Positions 7,077 through 14,230 of a stretch of 25,260 nt of DNA are shown here, piece after piece (position 1 is the first letter of the stretch; each line of letters opens with the position of its first letter). The position numbers and the translations under genes were made by a program. Below the pieces are notes generated by a model, which worked only from the letters and a program-made list of their open reading frames with translations, ran no database searches and was not told the DNA's origin. This DNA is from a virus. Location of the stretch: the IMG/VR virus record IMGVR_UViG_3300046501_000109, positions 1 through 25,260 of that record, one strand, 5' to 3'.

Positions 7077-8687
7077 ATGGGATTTTTTCGAAAAGACCCG
7101 GCCGAGCTGCTGATGCGCGAGGCCCTCAAACTCGCCAAGTCGGCAAACGAGTCCAAGCCTATCGTCGCCCAAGGGGGCGGAGGCGGTGTTGAGACGAGAT
7201 GGCGCGGGGCTTCTCGCGTACTGCGCAGCATGGCCAGCTGGATTCCCGGTCTTGGCAGTCCGCGTCGAGATCTCGACCAAAACGAGCGTCGAATGCTGGT
7301 TGCTCGCTCGCGAGACGCCATGCGCAATCACTTGATAGCCCGTGCGGCGATCACGCGCTTGCGCACCAATGTTGTAGGAACCGGGCTGGTTTGCCGGTCA
7401 CAGATCGATCATGACGCATTAGGTCTCGACGAGGCGCAGGCTGAGAAAATCAACAATCAGCTTGATCGCTTGTGGTCGTTATACGCCGATGATCCACGCG
7501 AATGCGATGCCGAAGCGACACTCAACCACTACCAGTTACAAGCACTGGTATTGATCTCGTCCATGGTGGGTGGTGACGTGCTGATTGCCAGTCCTGACGA
7601 TGAGCGCTCCGGCTGCATTTTCAGCACGCGCTTGCAGTTGATCGAATCGGACCGGGTCTGCAATCCAGCCGGGCAACTGGACAGTGCAAACCTCGTGGAC
7701 GGTGTCGAGTTCGACCGGCTGGGGGCGCCGCTGGCGTATCACGTCTGTACCGGATACCCCAACGAATACACCGCCGGCCAGGCGCTTAAATGGGAGCGTC
7801 TGCCAGCCTTTGGCGAGGCCACGGGCCGGCGCCGCGTCATGCACGTCATGGCCGACAAGGAGCGTCCGGGACAAAAGCGCGGAGCGCCTTACCTGGCACC
7901 GGTACTGGAACCGTTGCAGAAGCTGGAGCGCTATAGCAGCGCCGAGCTGATGGCGGCGGTGATCTCCGCAATGTTCACGGTGTTCATCAAAAAGACCAAC
8001 GACTTTCAAGTCGGGAATCTCCCGCTGACCGCATTAGCCAACGAAGGCGACGGTCCCGCAGGTGACACAACGGCTGACGGCGAACTGGCTCTGGGCGAGG
8101 GGGCAATTGTTGACCTGGGCCAAGGTGAGGAACCGGTAATCGCCAATCCCGCGCGGCCTAATGCGCAGTTCGATCCGTTCTTTACGGCAGTGGTGAAGGA
8201 AATCGGCGCCGCTTTAGAGCAACCGATGGAAGAGCTGTTGCTCCACTACAGCAGCAGCTACAGCGCAGCCCGTGCGGCGATGTTGCAGGCGTGGCGCTTT
8301 TACAGCCTGCGACGCTGGTGGTTGATCTGTGACTTTTGCCAGCCCAGTCGTGAATTGCTGATCGATGAGGCAGTGGCCCGAGGACTGATCAATTTGCCGG
8401 GTTATGCGGATCCTGCGAAACGCAAAGCCTACTGCCAGGCCATCTGGATCGGCCCCGCGCGGGGCGCCATTGATGAGCTGAAGGAAGCCAACGCTGCCGG
8501 TAAGCGCATCGAGATTGGCGTCAGCAACGAAACGCTGGAAACCGCCGCAATGACCGGCGAGCCGTGGCAGCAGGTGTATCGGCAGCGCGTGCGCGAAGTC
8601 ACCCAGCGGCGCAACGATGGCCTGCACGTTTTACCCAAAGGGCGGGAGCAGGAAACACCGCCGTCCGCCAACCCCAACGAGGAGTAA
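7077..8687 (+). CDS. Portal protein, lambda gpB family
   Basis: This 536-residue protein (lambda gpB has 533) forms the dodecameric ring at one vertex of the prohead through which DNA enters and leaves. It shows the lambda portal family pattern: conserved N-terminal block NERRMLVARSRDAMRN with AAITRLRTNVVGTG, the IESDRV motif about residue 195, and the C-terminal helical block with EELLLHYSSSYSAARAAMLQAWR. The C-terminus is polar and probably disordered; in lambda the homologous N-terminal part is trimmed by the gpC protease. It starts 3 bases after the gpW stop and ends 2 bases before the protease start, in the canonical W-B-C order. I see no frame disruption. Confidence 0.94.
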   Translation: MGFFRKDPAELLMREALKLAKSANESKPIVAQGGGGGVETRWRGASRVLRSMASWIPGLGSPRRDLDQNERRMLVARSRDAMRNHLIARAAITRLRTNVVGTGLVCRSQIDHDALGLDEAQAEKINNQLDRLWSLYADDPRECDAEATLNHYQLQALVLISSMVGGDVLIASPDDERSGCIFSTRLQLIESDRVCNPAGQLDSANLVDGVEFDRLGAPLAYHVCTGYPNEYTAGQALKWERLPAFGEATGRRRVMHVMADKERPGQKRGAPYLAPVLEPLQKLERYSSAELMAAVISAMFTVFIKKTNDFQVGNLPLTALANEGDGPAGDTTADGELALGEGAIVDLGQGEEPVIANPARPNAQFDPFFTAVVKEIGAALEQPMEELLLHYSSSYSAARAAMLQAWRFYSLRRWWLICDFCQPSRELLIDEAVARGLINLPGYADPAKRKAYCQAIWIGPARGAIDELKEANAAGKRIEIGVSNETLETAAMTGEPWQQVYRQRVREVTQRRNDGLHVLPKGREQETPPSANPNEE

Positions 8688-8689
8688 CC

Positions 8690-9922
8690 ATGCCCCGTGC
8701 ATTCGAGCTGGCTGCATCGCAGCCGTGGCTGATGCTGCCCGGCGCCCTGGATAATTTGCTCACCATTGCAGACCGCATGGGCGATCCGGCGGCGCTGGAA
8801 ACACGCACCGGCATGCGACTGGATAACAGCCGCACTGTCAGCGTACGCAATGGTGTGGCGATCATCCCGGTAGTCGGTCCGGTGTTTCGCTATGCCAACC
8901 TTTTCACCGAGATCAGCGGCGCGACCAGCACTCAGGTGCTGGCCACCGACCTGCAGACCGCGCTCGATGATCCCAAGATCAGCGCGATCATCCTCAACAT
9001 CGATAGCCCAGGCGGCGTTGCCGCCGGCATTAACGAACTGGCTGACCAGATCCATGCGGCCCGTGACCGTAAACGCATCGTTGCCTACATCGGCGGCACT
9101 GGTGCAAGCGCGGCCTATTGGATTGCGTCAGCTGCCAGCGAAATCGTCATCGACGAAACGGCGCTCGCCGGGAGTATCGGTGTGGTCGTTGAAGCTGTGG
9201 TCGGCGGCGAGGAAAGCAACGGCCGCAAGCGCTATCAGATCGTCAGCCGCAATGCTCCGAACAAGCGTGTAGATCTCTCTACCGAAGAAGGGCGGGCCAA
9301 AGTCGGCGAAACGGTCGATGCCATGGGCGATGTGTTCGTCGCCAAGGTAGCTCGCAACCTGGGCGTGGAGCCGGAGCGTGTCCCAGAGATGGGCGACTTC
9401 GGCGGCCTGCGCGTTGGCGCCGCGGCTGTCGAGTCCGGCTTGGCCCACCGTCTGGGGTCGCTTGAAACATTGATTACCGAACTGGCCAAACCGGCCGCCA
9501 CTCAACCGAGGAAATACAACATGACCACCGTCAGCAGCACGGCGGAGTTGCGTGAGGCGCTGGCCGCCGGCACGGATCCGCAATCCATCGAAATCGCTCA
9601 GGCGAGCCAACCGGATCTCGAAAGCATCCGCACCCAAAGTCGCGAGGAAGGCGCTACTGCAGAGCGGCAACGCATCACTGGCATCAATGCCATGGCCAGC
9701 AAGGGTTTCGAAACTGAAATCGCCGCTGCCATCGAATCAGGCACCACAGTTGAAGCTACAGCGCTACAGCTGTTCAAGGCTGCGCAGGATCGCGGCATTT
9801 CCCTTAACGCCATCAAGGCCGACGCCACTGGCGCGTCGACGTCCACTCCAGTGGGCGATGCCGCTCAGGGTGAGCGCAAGGCCGTCGTAAACGCCATCGT
9901 CGAGGGCGCCTCGCGCCGCTGA
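8690..9922 (+). CDS. Capsid maturation protease, S49 family (gpC-like), with C-terminal scaffold
   Basis: This is a 410-residue protein (lambda gpC has 439). The first 270 residues form an S49 (SppA-like) serine protease domain: DSPGG at 105-109, the nucleophile S140 in GGTGASAAYW, and a likely general base K192 in NAPNKRVD. The 52-residue spacing between Ser and Lys equals that reported for lambda gpC (S166/K218) and Bacillus SppA, which supports the dyad. The remaining 130 residues are a helical, charged scaffold domain (residues 278-410) that also has its own start. The enzyme should process scaffold and portal in the prohead. The ATG at 8690 has GAGGAG just upstream. A different, longer reading from 8564 lies inside the portal gene and is rejected. 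Confidence 0.92.
   Translation: MPRAFELAASQPWLMLPGALDNLLTIADRMGDPAALETRTGMRLDNSRTVSVRNGVAIIPVVGPVFRYANLFTEISGATSTQVLATDLQTALDDPKISAIILNIDSPGGVAAGINELADQIHAARDRKRIVAYIGGTGASAAYWIASAASEIVIDETALAGSIGVVVEAVVGGEESNGRKRYQIVSRNAPNKRVDLSTEEGRAKVGETVDAMGDVFVAKVARNLGVEPERVPEMGDFGGLRVGAAAVESGLAHRLGSLETLITELAKPAATQPRKYNMTTVSSTAELREALAAGTDPQSIEIAQASQPDLESIRTQSREEGATAERQRITGINAMASKGFETEIAAAIESGTTVEATALQLFKAAQDRGISLNAIKADATGASTSTPVGDAAQGERKAVVNAIVEGASRR
9521..9922 (+). CDS. Nested in-frame scaffolding protein, Nu3-like
   Basis: An internal ATG at 9521, in frame with the protease gene, has GAGGAA at 9508-9513, an ideal ribosome-binding site. It would give a separate 133-residue protein identical to the protease C-terminus, as lambda Nu3 does within C. 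The product is polar, Ala/Glu-rich and helical (TAELREALAAG, EEGATAERQRITGI), as expected of a scaffold on which the capsid assembles. The call rests on the start signal, gene arrangement and family precedent; expression is not shown. It ends with the protease gene and is followed by the decoration protein. Confidence 0.72.
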   Translation: MTTVSSTAELREALAAGTDPQSIEIAQASQPDLESIRTQSREEGATAERQRITGINAMASKGFETEIAAAIESGTTVEATALQLFKAAQDRGISLNAIKADATGASTSTPVGDAAQGERKAVVNAIVEGASRR

Positions 9923-9934
9923 TTGGAGAATTTC

Positions 9935-10285
9935 ATGAGCAACCCAGAACGCCAAACCTATGTCCCGGACCAACTGTCCGCCGGTGCCTTCCCGGTGATG
10001 ATCGACACCGCCGTGATCGCTTCCGGCCAGAAGCTCAGTCGCGGCGCCGTCCTTGGGCAAATAACGGCCAGTGGCGAATACGTGCTGTGCAAGGCCGCAG
10101 CAACCGATGGCTCCGAAGCTCCTGCGGCGGTACTGGATCAGTTCACTGATACGACCTCAGGCGCGCAGGTAGCGCCAATCCGCCTGACCGGTGAAGTGCT
10201 GGCCAGTCAACTCACACTCGGCGAGGGTTTTACTTTGGCGCAGGCAAAAGCTGCGCTGCGTTCCCTGTGCCTGTTCGTTCGTTAA
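9935..10285 (+). CDS. Head decoration protein, gpD family
   Basis: This is a 116-residue protein (lambda gpD has 110). Trimers of this family sit on the outside of the expanded capsid and stabilise it against DNA pressure. The sequence shows the family pattern: flexible N-terminus, then a beta-rich fold with LSRGAVLGQITASGEYVLCK, EAPAAVLDQFTD and VAPIRLTGEV. The ATG at 9935 is preceded by TGGAGAA; a TTG 12 bases upstream in the same frame is less likely. It lies between protease/scaffold and the major capsid gene, as in lambda. Confidence 0.92.
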   Translation: MSNPERQTYVPDQLSAGAFPVMIDTAVIASGQKLSRGAVLGQITASGEYVLCKAAATDGSEAPAAVLDQFTDTTSGAQVAPIRLTGEVLASQLTLGEGFTLAQAKAALRSLCLFVR

Positions 10286-10298
10286 TTCGGAGTCTTTG

Positions 10299-11327
10299 AT
10301 GGATATTTTTGATACCCGCACCATGCTTGAAGCGGTTGAGCAGATGCCAACCGCGCGGCGCTTTTTGCTGAACACCTTTTTCAACGGCGGCAGTCCTGTC
10401 ACGTTCCCGACCAAAACCGTGGACATCGACATCATCAAGGGCAAACGCAAAATGGCGCCGTTTGTTAATCCGCGCCTGCCGGGCAGTGTGTCGTTGCGTG
10501 AAGGCTATACCACCAGCACTTACAGCCCGCCGTACATTCAGCCAAAACGTGAGACCACCGCCGAGCTGGTGCTCAAACGTTCGGCCGGCGACAACCCGTT
10601 TTCCTCACGCACACCGCTGGAGCGTGCCGGGCAATTGCTCGGTAAAGACCTGCGCGATCTGGACGACGAAATCATCCGCCGGGAAGAGTGGATGTGCGCC
10701 CAGGCACTCACCACCGGAAAGGTTCGCGTCGTGGGAGAAGGGGTGGATGACACCATCGACTTCCTGATGGCCAGCGATCACAAGATCAGCCTGGGCAGCG
10801 GTCAGTGGGGCACCGAAGGCGGCGACCCGATTGCCAATCTTCGTAGTTGGAAGCGCAAGATCGCCAAGGATTCCGGCCGCACGGCAAACACCGTAGCCAT
10901 GAGCGGCGAAGCGCTGGACGCATTTCAATCCAGTGCTGCAGTGATGAAACAACTCAACACTCGCCGCGTTGACATGGGCTTGATCAAGCCCGAAGAACTC
11001 CCGGACGGTGTGACCTATCTGGGTTACCTGAACGATCCCGGTGTCGATCTCTATGGTTACGACGAGTGGTATCTGGACGACGAGGATGACGAGCAGCCAA
11101 TGATTCCGGCAGGTGGCTTGATTCTCGGCTCGACGTCCACGCGTAACGCCATGCTGTACGGGGCGATTCAAGATCTGGAAGCCGTGGAAAGCGGCTTGGT
11201 CGAAGCGGCGCGCTTCCCGAAGAGTTGGGTGACCCAAGAGCCGAGCGCTCGTTGGCTGAAGCTGCAGAGTGCGGCATTGGCTGGCCTGCTTGAACCGGAT
11301 GCGTTCATTTACGCCAAGGTGGTGTGA
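10299..11327 (+). CDS. Major capsid protein, lambda gpE family
   Basis: This 342-residue protein (lambda gpE has 341) builds the HK97-fold icosahedral shell. The N-terminus (FDTRTMLEAVEQMP with RRFLLNTFF) and the following block (TVDIDIIKGKRKMAPFVNP, SLREGYTTSTYSPPYIQPKR) are the conserved lambda E-family signatures, including the E-loop segment. The C-terminus (PSARWLKLQSAALAGLLEPDAF) is likewise typical. The ATG at 10299 has CGGAG upstream; an upstream ATG at 10191 lies within the decoration gene and would not be used. Unlike HK97, gpE-type shells rely on decoration protein instead of covalent cross-links, consistent with the gpD gene upstream. Confidence 0.94.
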   Translation: MDIFDTRTMLEAVEQMPTARRFLLNTFFNGGSPVTFPTKTVDIDIIKGKRKMAPFVNPRLPGSVSLREGYTTSTYSPPYIQPKRETTAELVLKRSAGDNPFSSRTPLERAGQLLGKDLRDLDDEIIRREEWMCAQALTTGKVRVVGEGVDDTIDFLMASDHKISLGSGQWGTEGGDPIANLRSWKRKIAKDSGRTANTVAMSGEALDAFQSSAAVMKQLNTRRVDMGLIKPEELPDGVTYLGYLNDPGVDLYGYDEWYLDDEDDEQPMIPAGGLILGSTSTRNAMLYGAIQDLEAVESGLVEAARFPKSWVTQEPSARWLKLQSAALAGLLEPDAFIYAKVV

Positions 11328-11328
11328 C

Positions 11329-11547
11329 ATGGCCAAGAGAGCCGATTTTCTGGTGATCGACGGTTGCGTGCAGGATGGCCGCGTCGTTGTTGTGAAGGGC
11401 GAGCCTTACAGTCCTCCAAGTAAAGGGATTGAGGAAGCGTTACTCGCCGAAGGGCGTATCGCTCCGCTCAAGGACCCCCGAGCCCAAGAATTGCTGCGCC
11501 AGAAATCGGGCGTTGCCAATGAGGACGACGACAGCGGCGGTGAGTGA
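11329..11547 (+). CDS. Small protein at the FI position, function unknown
   Basis: A 72-residue protein I do not assign to a family. It starts 1 base after the capsid stop and its own stop overlaps the ATG of the next gene, so it is translated as part of the head operon. It has a basic N-terminus, a beta-rich first half (RADFLVIDGCVQDGRVVVVKGEPY), a short helix and a very acidic tail (EDDDSGGE). Its place between E and FII is that of lambda FI, a head assembly factor, but no sequence similarity to FI is apparent to me. A structural or assembly role in the head is likely from context alone. Confidence 0.75.
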   Translation: MAKRADFLVIDGCVQDGRVVVVKGEPYSPPSKGIEEALLAEGRIAPLKDPRAQELLRQKSGVANEDDDSGGE

Positions 11548-11861
11548 TGGGTTTTCGCGAATTGAGCGACGACATGGACGCCCTGGTGTTGGATGGCTTG
11601 GGCGACATGGCAACGGTCGGCGGTCGAGAGATCGCCGGTTTCTTTTCCGCGCCATGGCTGCAGCCGCGAATGGGGCGGATCAACACCGCATTGCGCGAGC
11701 CGCAATTTGAGATTCGCGTCGTCGATGCGGCGGGTGTTGAGCCGGGGCAACTGGTCGTTGTAGATCTGGCAAAGCAGGACGGGGGAGGCCAGTACGATCT
11801 GGTCAAGCTGGAGCCAGATGGTTCAGGCTGGGTGGCATTGCTTTTGAGGGCTAAAGCATGA
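11547..11861 (+). CDS. Head-tail attachment protein, FII-like
   Basis: This is a 104-residue protein (lambda gpFII has 117) that probably binds to gpW on the filled head and provides the site at which the tail attaches. The N-terminus is helical and acidic (FRELSDDMDALVLDGLGDMATVGG), followed by a beta-rich core (FEIRVVDAAGVEPGQLVVVDL and QYDLVKLEPDGSGWVALLL), which fits the phage_attach family fold. The ATG at 11547 overlaps the preceding TGA; a GTG one codon earlier is possible. The next gene overlaps its stop, and it follows the lambda order E-(FI)-FII-Z. Confidence 0.75.
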   Translation: MGFRELSDDMDALVLDGLGDMATVGGREIAGFFSAPWLQPRMGRINTALREPQFEIRVVDAAGVEPGQLVVVDLAKQDGGGQYDLVKLEPDGSGWVALLLRAKA

Positions 11862-12514
11862 GCGTCGGCAGCTATTTCAAACCCTCAGCCAGTGGCGGGA
11901 TGATCTCGCTGCAAACCTCGGCGGCAGACTTGAAAGCTTTTCAGGACTTTGCCGCCCTGGTGCCGAAAGCAGCATCCAATGCCCAGCGTCGCGCGATCAA
12001 TAAAACCTTGCGCTGGCTTGCTACCCACATCGCTCGCGCCGTCGGCCGGCAGGAACGCATTGCGGTCGCCGCTGTGCGGCAACGTCTGCGGGCCTACCCG
12101 GTCAGCGGCGGCGCGAACAGCGGCAAATTGTGGTTCGGCCTCAACGCTATGGAAGCCAGCCGCATAGGCCGGGCACGGCAAACCCGATCCGGTGTGTCAG
12201 TCGCGGGGCGACGCTTCCAGGGCGCGTTCCACAAGCGAGTCTATGGGAGCAGCGCAGATGTCTGGATCCGCGTCGGCAGCAAGCATTTCAAATCTTCGGA
12301 TTACCCCGATAGCGATGTCAGTGCAGCCGGCGGCGCGAGTTCGGGCTGGATTGCCGAACATGACAACCGCTTCCCGCTGGCCAAGGCCAAGGTGTCGCTG
12401 GAGCAAGCCCGACCGCACTTCGATAGCTGGGTGCGTAAAGCAGACGAACACCTGGTGCATGTCCTGCAGCAGGAACTCAATTTTGAAGTGCAGAAGTACT
12501 TGAAGGGGAAATGA
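11858..12514 (+). CDS. Minor tail protein Z family (tail completion)
   Basis: This 218-residue protein (lambda gpZ has 192) belongs by sequence style to the prophage minor tail Z family. Such proteins take part in tail completion or connection of DNA to the head-tail junction. The visible signature is the N-terminal basic helix (AQRRAINKTLRWLATHIAR), followed by AVRQRLRAYPV, a beta segment with LWFGLNAMEA, the RFQGAFHKRVYG block, and a helical C-terminus (LEQARPHFDSWVRKADEHLVHVLQQELNFEV). The ATG overlaps the FII stop by four bases. It is the last gene of the lambda-like head module; beyond it the tail is P2-like. Confidence 0.82.
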   Translation: MSVGSYFKPSASGGMISLQTSAADLKAFQDFAALVPKAASNAQRRAINKTLRWLATHIARAVGRQERIAVAAVRQRLRAYPVSGGANSGKLWFGLNAMEASRIGRARQTRSGVSVAGRRFQGAFHKRVYGSSADVWIRVGSKHFKSSDYPDSDVSAAGGASSGWIAEHDNRFPLAKAKVSLEQARPHFDSWVRKADEHLVHVLQQELNFEVQKYLKGK

Positions 12515-12518
12515 CGTG

Positions 12519-13037
12519 ATGGATTCAGTCGACGAACCATTCAGTCTTGAGCAGCTGTATCGAGCCATCGAAAGACATCTTCATGTTCATTTGCCGGGCG
12601 TTCAGACGGTCGCGGTCTGGCCCAACATTGATGATCGCATCGCCTTGCCGGCGGTGCTGGTGGAACTGGCAGAAATGGAGCCGGGCGTGGATCCGGGGAC
12701 GGGAGAAACCTGCTTGGCCTGCAAGTTTGAGGCGCGGGTGATCACCGATCCCATCCAGCTCGACCATCATCAGCAAGCAGTGTTCTTGGCGGGCCAGTTG
12801 GCCGTTCTACTACGGGCTCAGTCCTGGGGCGTAGAGGTCGAGCCGGCCGAGTTCGTTCAGGCCATGCAGGACTGGACCAAACCCGAACTGGACGGCTACA
12901 CGGTCTGGGTCGTGGAATGGACACAGCAGATCTACCTCGGTGAAACCTGCTGGCCTTGGCCGGACGAACCGCCGGGAACGTTGGTGTTTGATGTTGAACC
13001 TGGTGACGGCCCATTCAGGCCCGAGGATCTGTCATGA
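12519..13037 (+). CDS. Probable tail terminator/completion protein at the module junction
   Basis: This is a 172-residue protein that I cannot place in a named family with certainty. It has an N-terminal helix (SLEQLYRAIERHLHVHLPGVQTVAVWP), an ALPAVLVELAEMEPG beta strand, a FEARVITDPIQLDHHQQ segment and a helix (FLAGQLAVLLRA), an alpha-beta order like that of lambda U and related tail terminators. The C-terminus is Pro- and Asp-rich. Its position matches lambda U (after Z) and also P2 R/S (before V). ATG at 12519 follows Z by 4 bases; GTG at 12516 is an alternative. The stop overlaps gene V. A role at the top of the tail is inferred from order and secondary-structure pattern. Confidence 0.55.
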   Translation: MDSVDEPFSLEQLYRAIERHLHVHLPGVQTVAVWPNIDDRIALPAVLVELAEMEPGVDPGTGETCLACKFEARVITDPIQLDHHQQAVFLAGQLAVLLRAQSWGVEVEPAEFVQAMQDWTKPELDGYTVWVVEWTQQIYLGETCWPWPDEPPGTLVFDVEPGDGPFRPEDLS

Positions 13038-13600
13038 GTTATGCCAGCGCCCAGCATGACCGCATGATCGCGGGGGCGGTAAAGGCTTGCTACGTGGTCG
13101 CGGTGGATCTGTCCGCATCCCCGCCGGTATGTCGCGTGTCGGATGGCAGTGAATGGGTCAGCGCTTGGGTGCGCTGGCACAGCATCGCAGCGGGCAAGGC
13201 CAGGCACTGGCGGGCACCTTCTTTGGGCGAGCAGGGCAGTTTGATCAGTCCCAGCGGTGACGTGTCGCAAGGCACGTTTGTCCCTGGCCTGTATGGCAAT
13301 GCCGGACCGCCGCCAGATAATCGCGATCACGTCGAGGTCTGGCGTTTCGATGATGGCGGGTCGCTGGTCTACGACTGGCAGGCCAAGAGCTACAGCATCA
13401 CGCTCCCGAGCGGTACGGTCACCATCAAAGTGGCCAGCACCGAAGCGGTCGTGACCGATGCCGCCGTGAGCGTGACCACCGGCAACATCAATCTGAAAGC
13501 GGCGGTGATGATCGACGGTGCGCTACACGTTACCAAGGGCATCACCAGCGCCGGCGCGATCATTGACACCACCGGAAACAGTAATCACCACACGCATTAA
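13034..13600 (+). CDS. Baseplate assembly protein V (central spike), P2 gpV-like
   Basis: This 188-residue protein (P2 gpV has 211) forms the trimeric membrane-piercing spike under the tail tube. The N-terminal half is an OB-fold region that docks to the baseplate hub (VCRVSDGSEWVSAWVRW, SLGEQGSLISPSGDVSQGTFVPGLY). The C-terminal half is a beta-helix (SGTVTIKVASTEAVVTD, SVTTGNINLKAAVMIDG, LHVTKGITSAGAIIDT), and it ends NSNHHTH, whose HxH motif binds an iron ion at the tip in P2 and phi92-type spikes. The ATG at 13034 overlaps the upstream stop by four bases. A strong terminator follows. It opens the P2-type tail module. Confidence 0.92.
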   Translation: MSYASAQHDRMIAGAVKACYVVAVDLSASPPVCRVSDGSEWVSAWVRWHSIAAGKARHWRAPSLGEQGSLISPSGDVSQGTFVPGLYGNAGPPPDNRDHVEVWRFDDGGSLVYDWQAKSYSITLPSGTVTIKVASTEAVVTDAAVSVTTGNINLKAAVMIDGALHVTKGITSAGAIIDTTGNSNHHTH

Positions 13601-13612
13601 TTCATTCACGAC

Positions 13613-13635
13613 AGCCCGCCAAGTGCGGGCTTTTT
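13613..13635 (+). terminator. Rho-independent terminator between V and the next small gene
   Basis: The stem AGCCCGC (13613-13619) and GCGGGCT (13625-13631) has a 5-base loop and a run of five T. It lies 17 bases before the ATG at 13653, with GGAGAA in between. It is inside the late operon, so transcripts must read through it or use a new promoter. Confidence 0.8.
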
Positions 13636-13652
13636 CATGCCTGGAGAAATAC

Positions 13653-13898
13653 ATGGCCAAGATCGATACCGTCACCGAGGTGCAAGCGTCCTCGGAGCTG
13701 GCAATTGCATCCTCACCGTTCTCATCGCCCGAACTCTTGAAATACCGCGACAAGCTCTACACGTCGCGACTGTTGATCGTACCGGGCACAGACCGTTCCT
13801 ATCCGGTCGACAAGGCGACGGTCGTGGTGCCGGCCTCCGACATCGAGGCGGTCAAGTTCCTGAAAGCCAGCGAAGAATACGAGCCGTTCAAGGAGTGA
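13653..13898 (+). CDS. Small protein between V and W, function unknown
   Basis: An 81-residue protein I do not recognise. The ATG at 13653 has GGAGAAATAC upstream, immediately after a terminator hairpin; an upstream ATG at 13518 in the same frame lies inside gene V and is unlikely. The N-terminus is polar and Ser-rich (VTEVQASSELAIASSPFSSPELLKYRD), the middle has a beta-hairpin look (RLLIVPGTDRSYPVDKATVVVPASD) and the C-terminus is acidic. P2 itself has V next to W, so this is an added gene, possibly a baseplate or host-interaction accessory. No membrane segment or signal peptide is present. Confidence 0.75.
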   Translation: MAKIDTVTEVQASSELAIASSPFSSPELLKYRDKLYTSRLLIVPGTDRSYPVDKATVVVPASDIEAVKFLKASEEYEPFKE

Positions 13899-13903
13899 CA
13901 TCG

Positions 13904-14230
13904 ATGATCGGAATGGATCGCCAGACCGGCCTACCCATATCCGGCATCGAGCACCTGCGGCAATCCATTGCCGACATCTTGAGCACGCCGCTGGGCAGTC
14001 GCCGGCACCGTATGGAATACGGCAGCAAGCTACGGCGGTTTGTCGATTTGCCCATCAACGAAGGCTGGAAAAGCGCCGTACAGGCCGAGGTTGCCCGCGC
14101 ACTGGGGCGCTGGGAGCCGCGTTTGAAGTTGAATCAGGTGCGCGTCATTTCCGTCATTGGCGGGCAAATCAATTTGCAAATCGTCGGGACGTACCTGGGC
14201 GACAGCGTCACGTTGGAGGTTGCCGCATGA
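13904..14230 (+). CDS. Baseplate wedge protein W (gp25-like lysozyme family)
   Basis: This is a 108-residue protein (P2 gpW has 115). It belongs to the GPW/gp25 family, whose members sit at the sheath-baseplate boundary and start sheath polymerisation; it has the lysozyme-like name but no known enzyme activity. The signature is IADILSTPLGSRRHRMEYGSKLRRFVD with LINEGWK-like PINEGWKSAVQ, and a beta end (LQIVGTYLGDSVTLEV). The ATG at 13904 follows the previous stop by 5 bases and AAGGAG is upstream. Its stop overlaps gene J. The order W-J-I is that of P2 and of R-type tailocins. Confidence 0.93.
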   Translation: MIGMDRQTGLPISGIEHLRQSIADILSTPLGSRRHRMEYGSKLRRFVDLPINEGWKSAVQAEVARALGRWEPRLKLNQVRVISVIGGQINLQIVGTYLGDSVTLEVAA

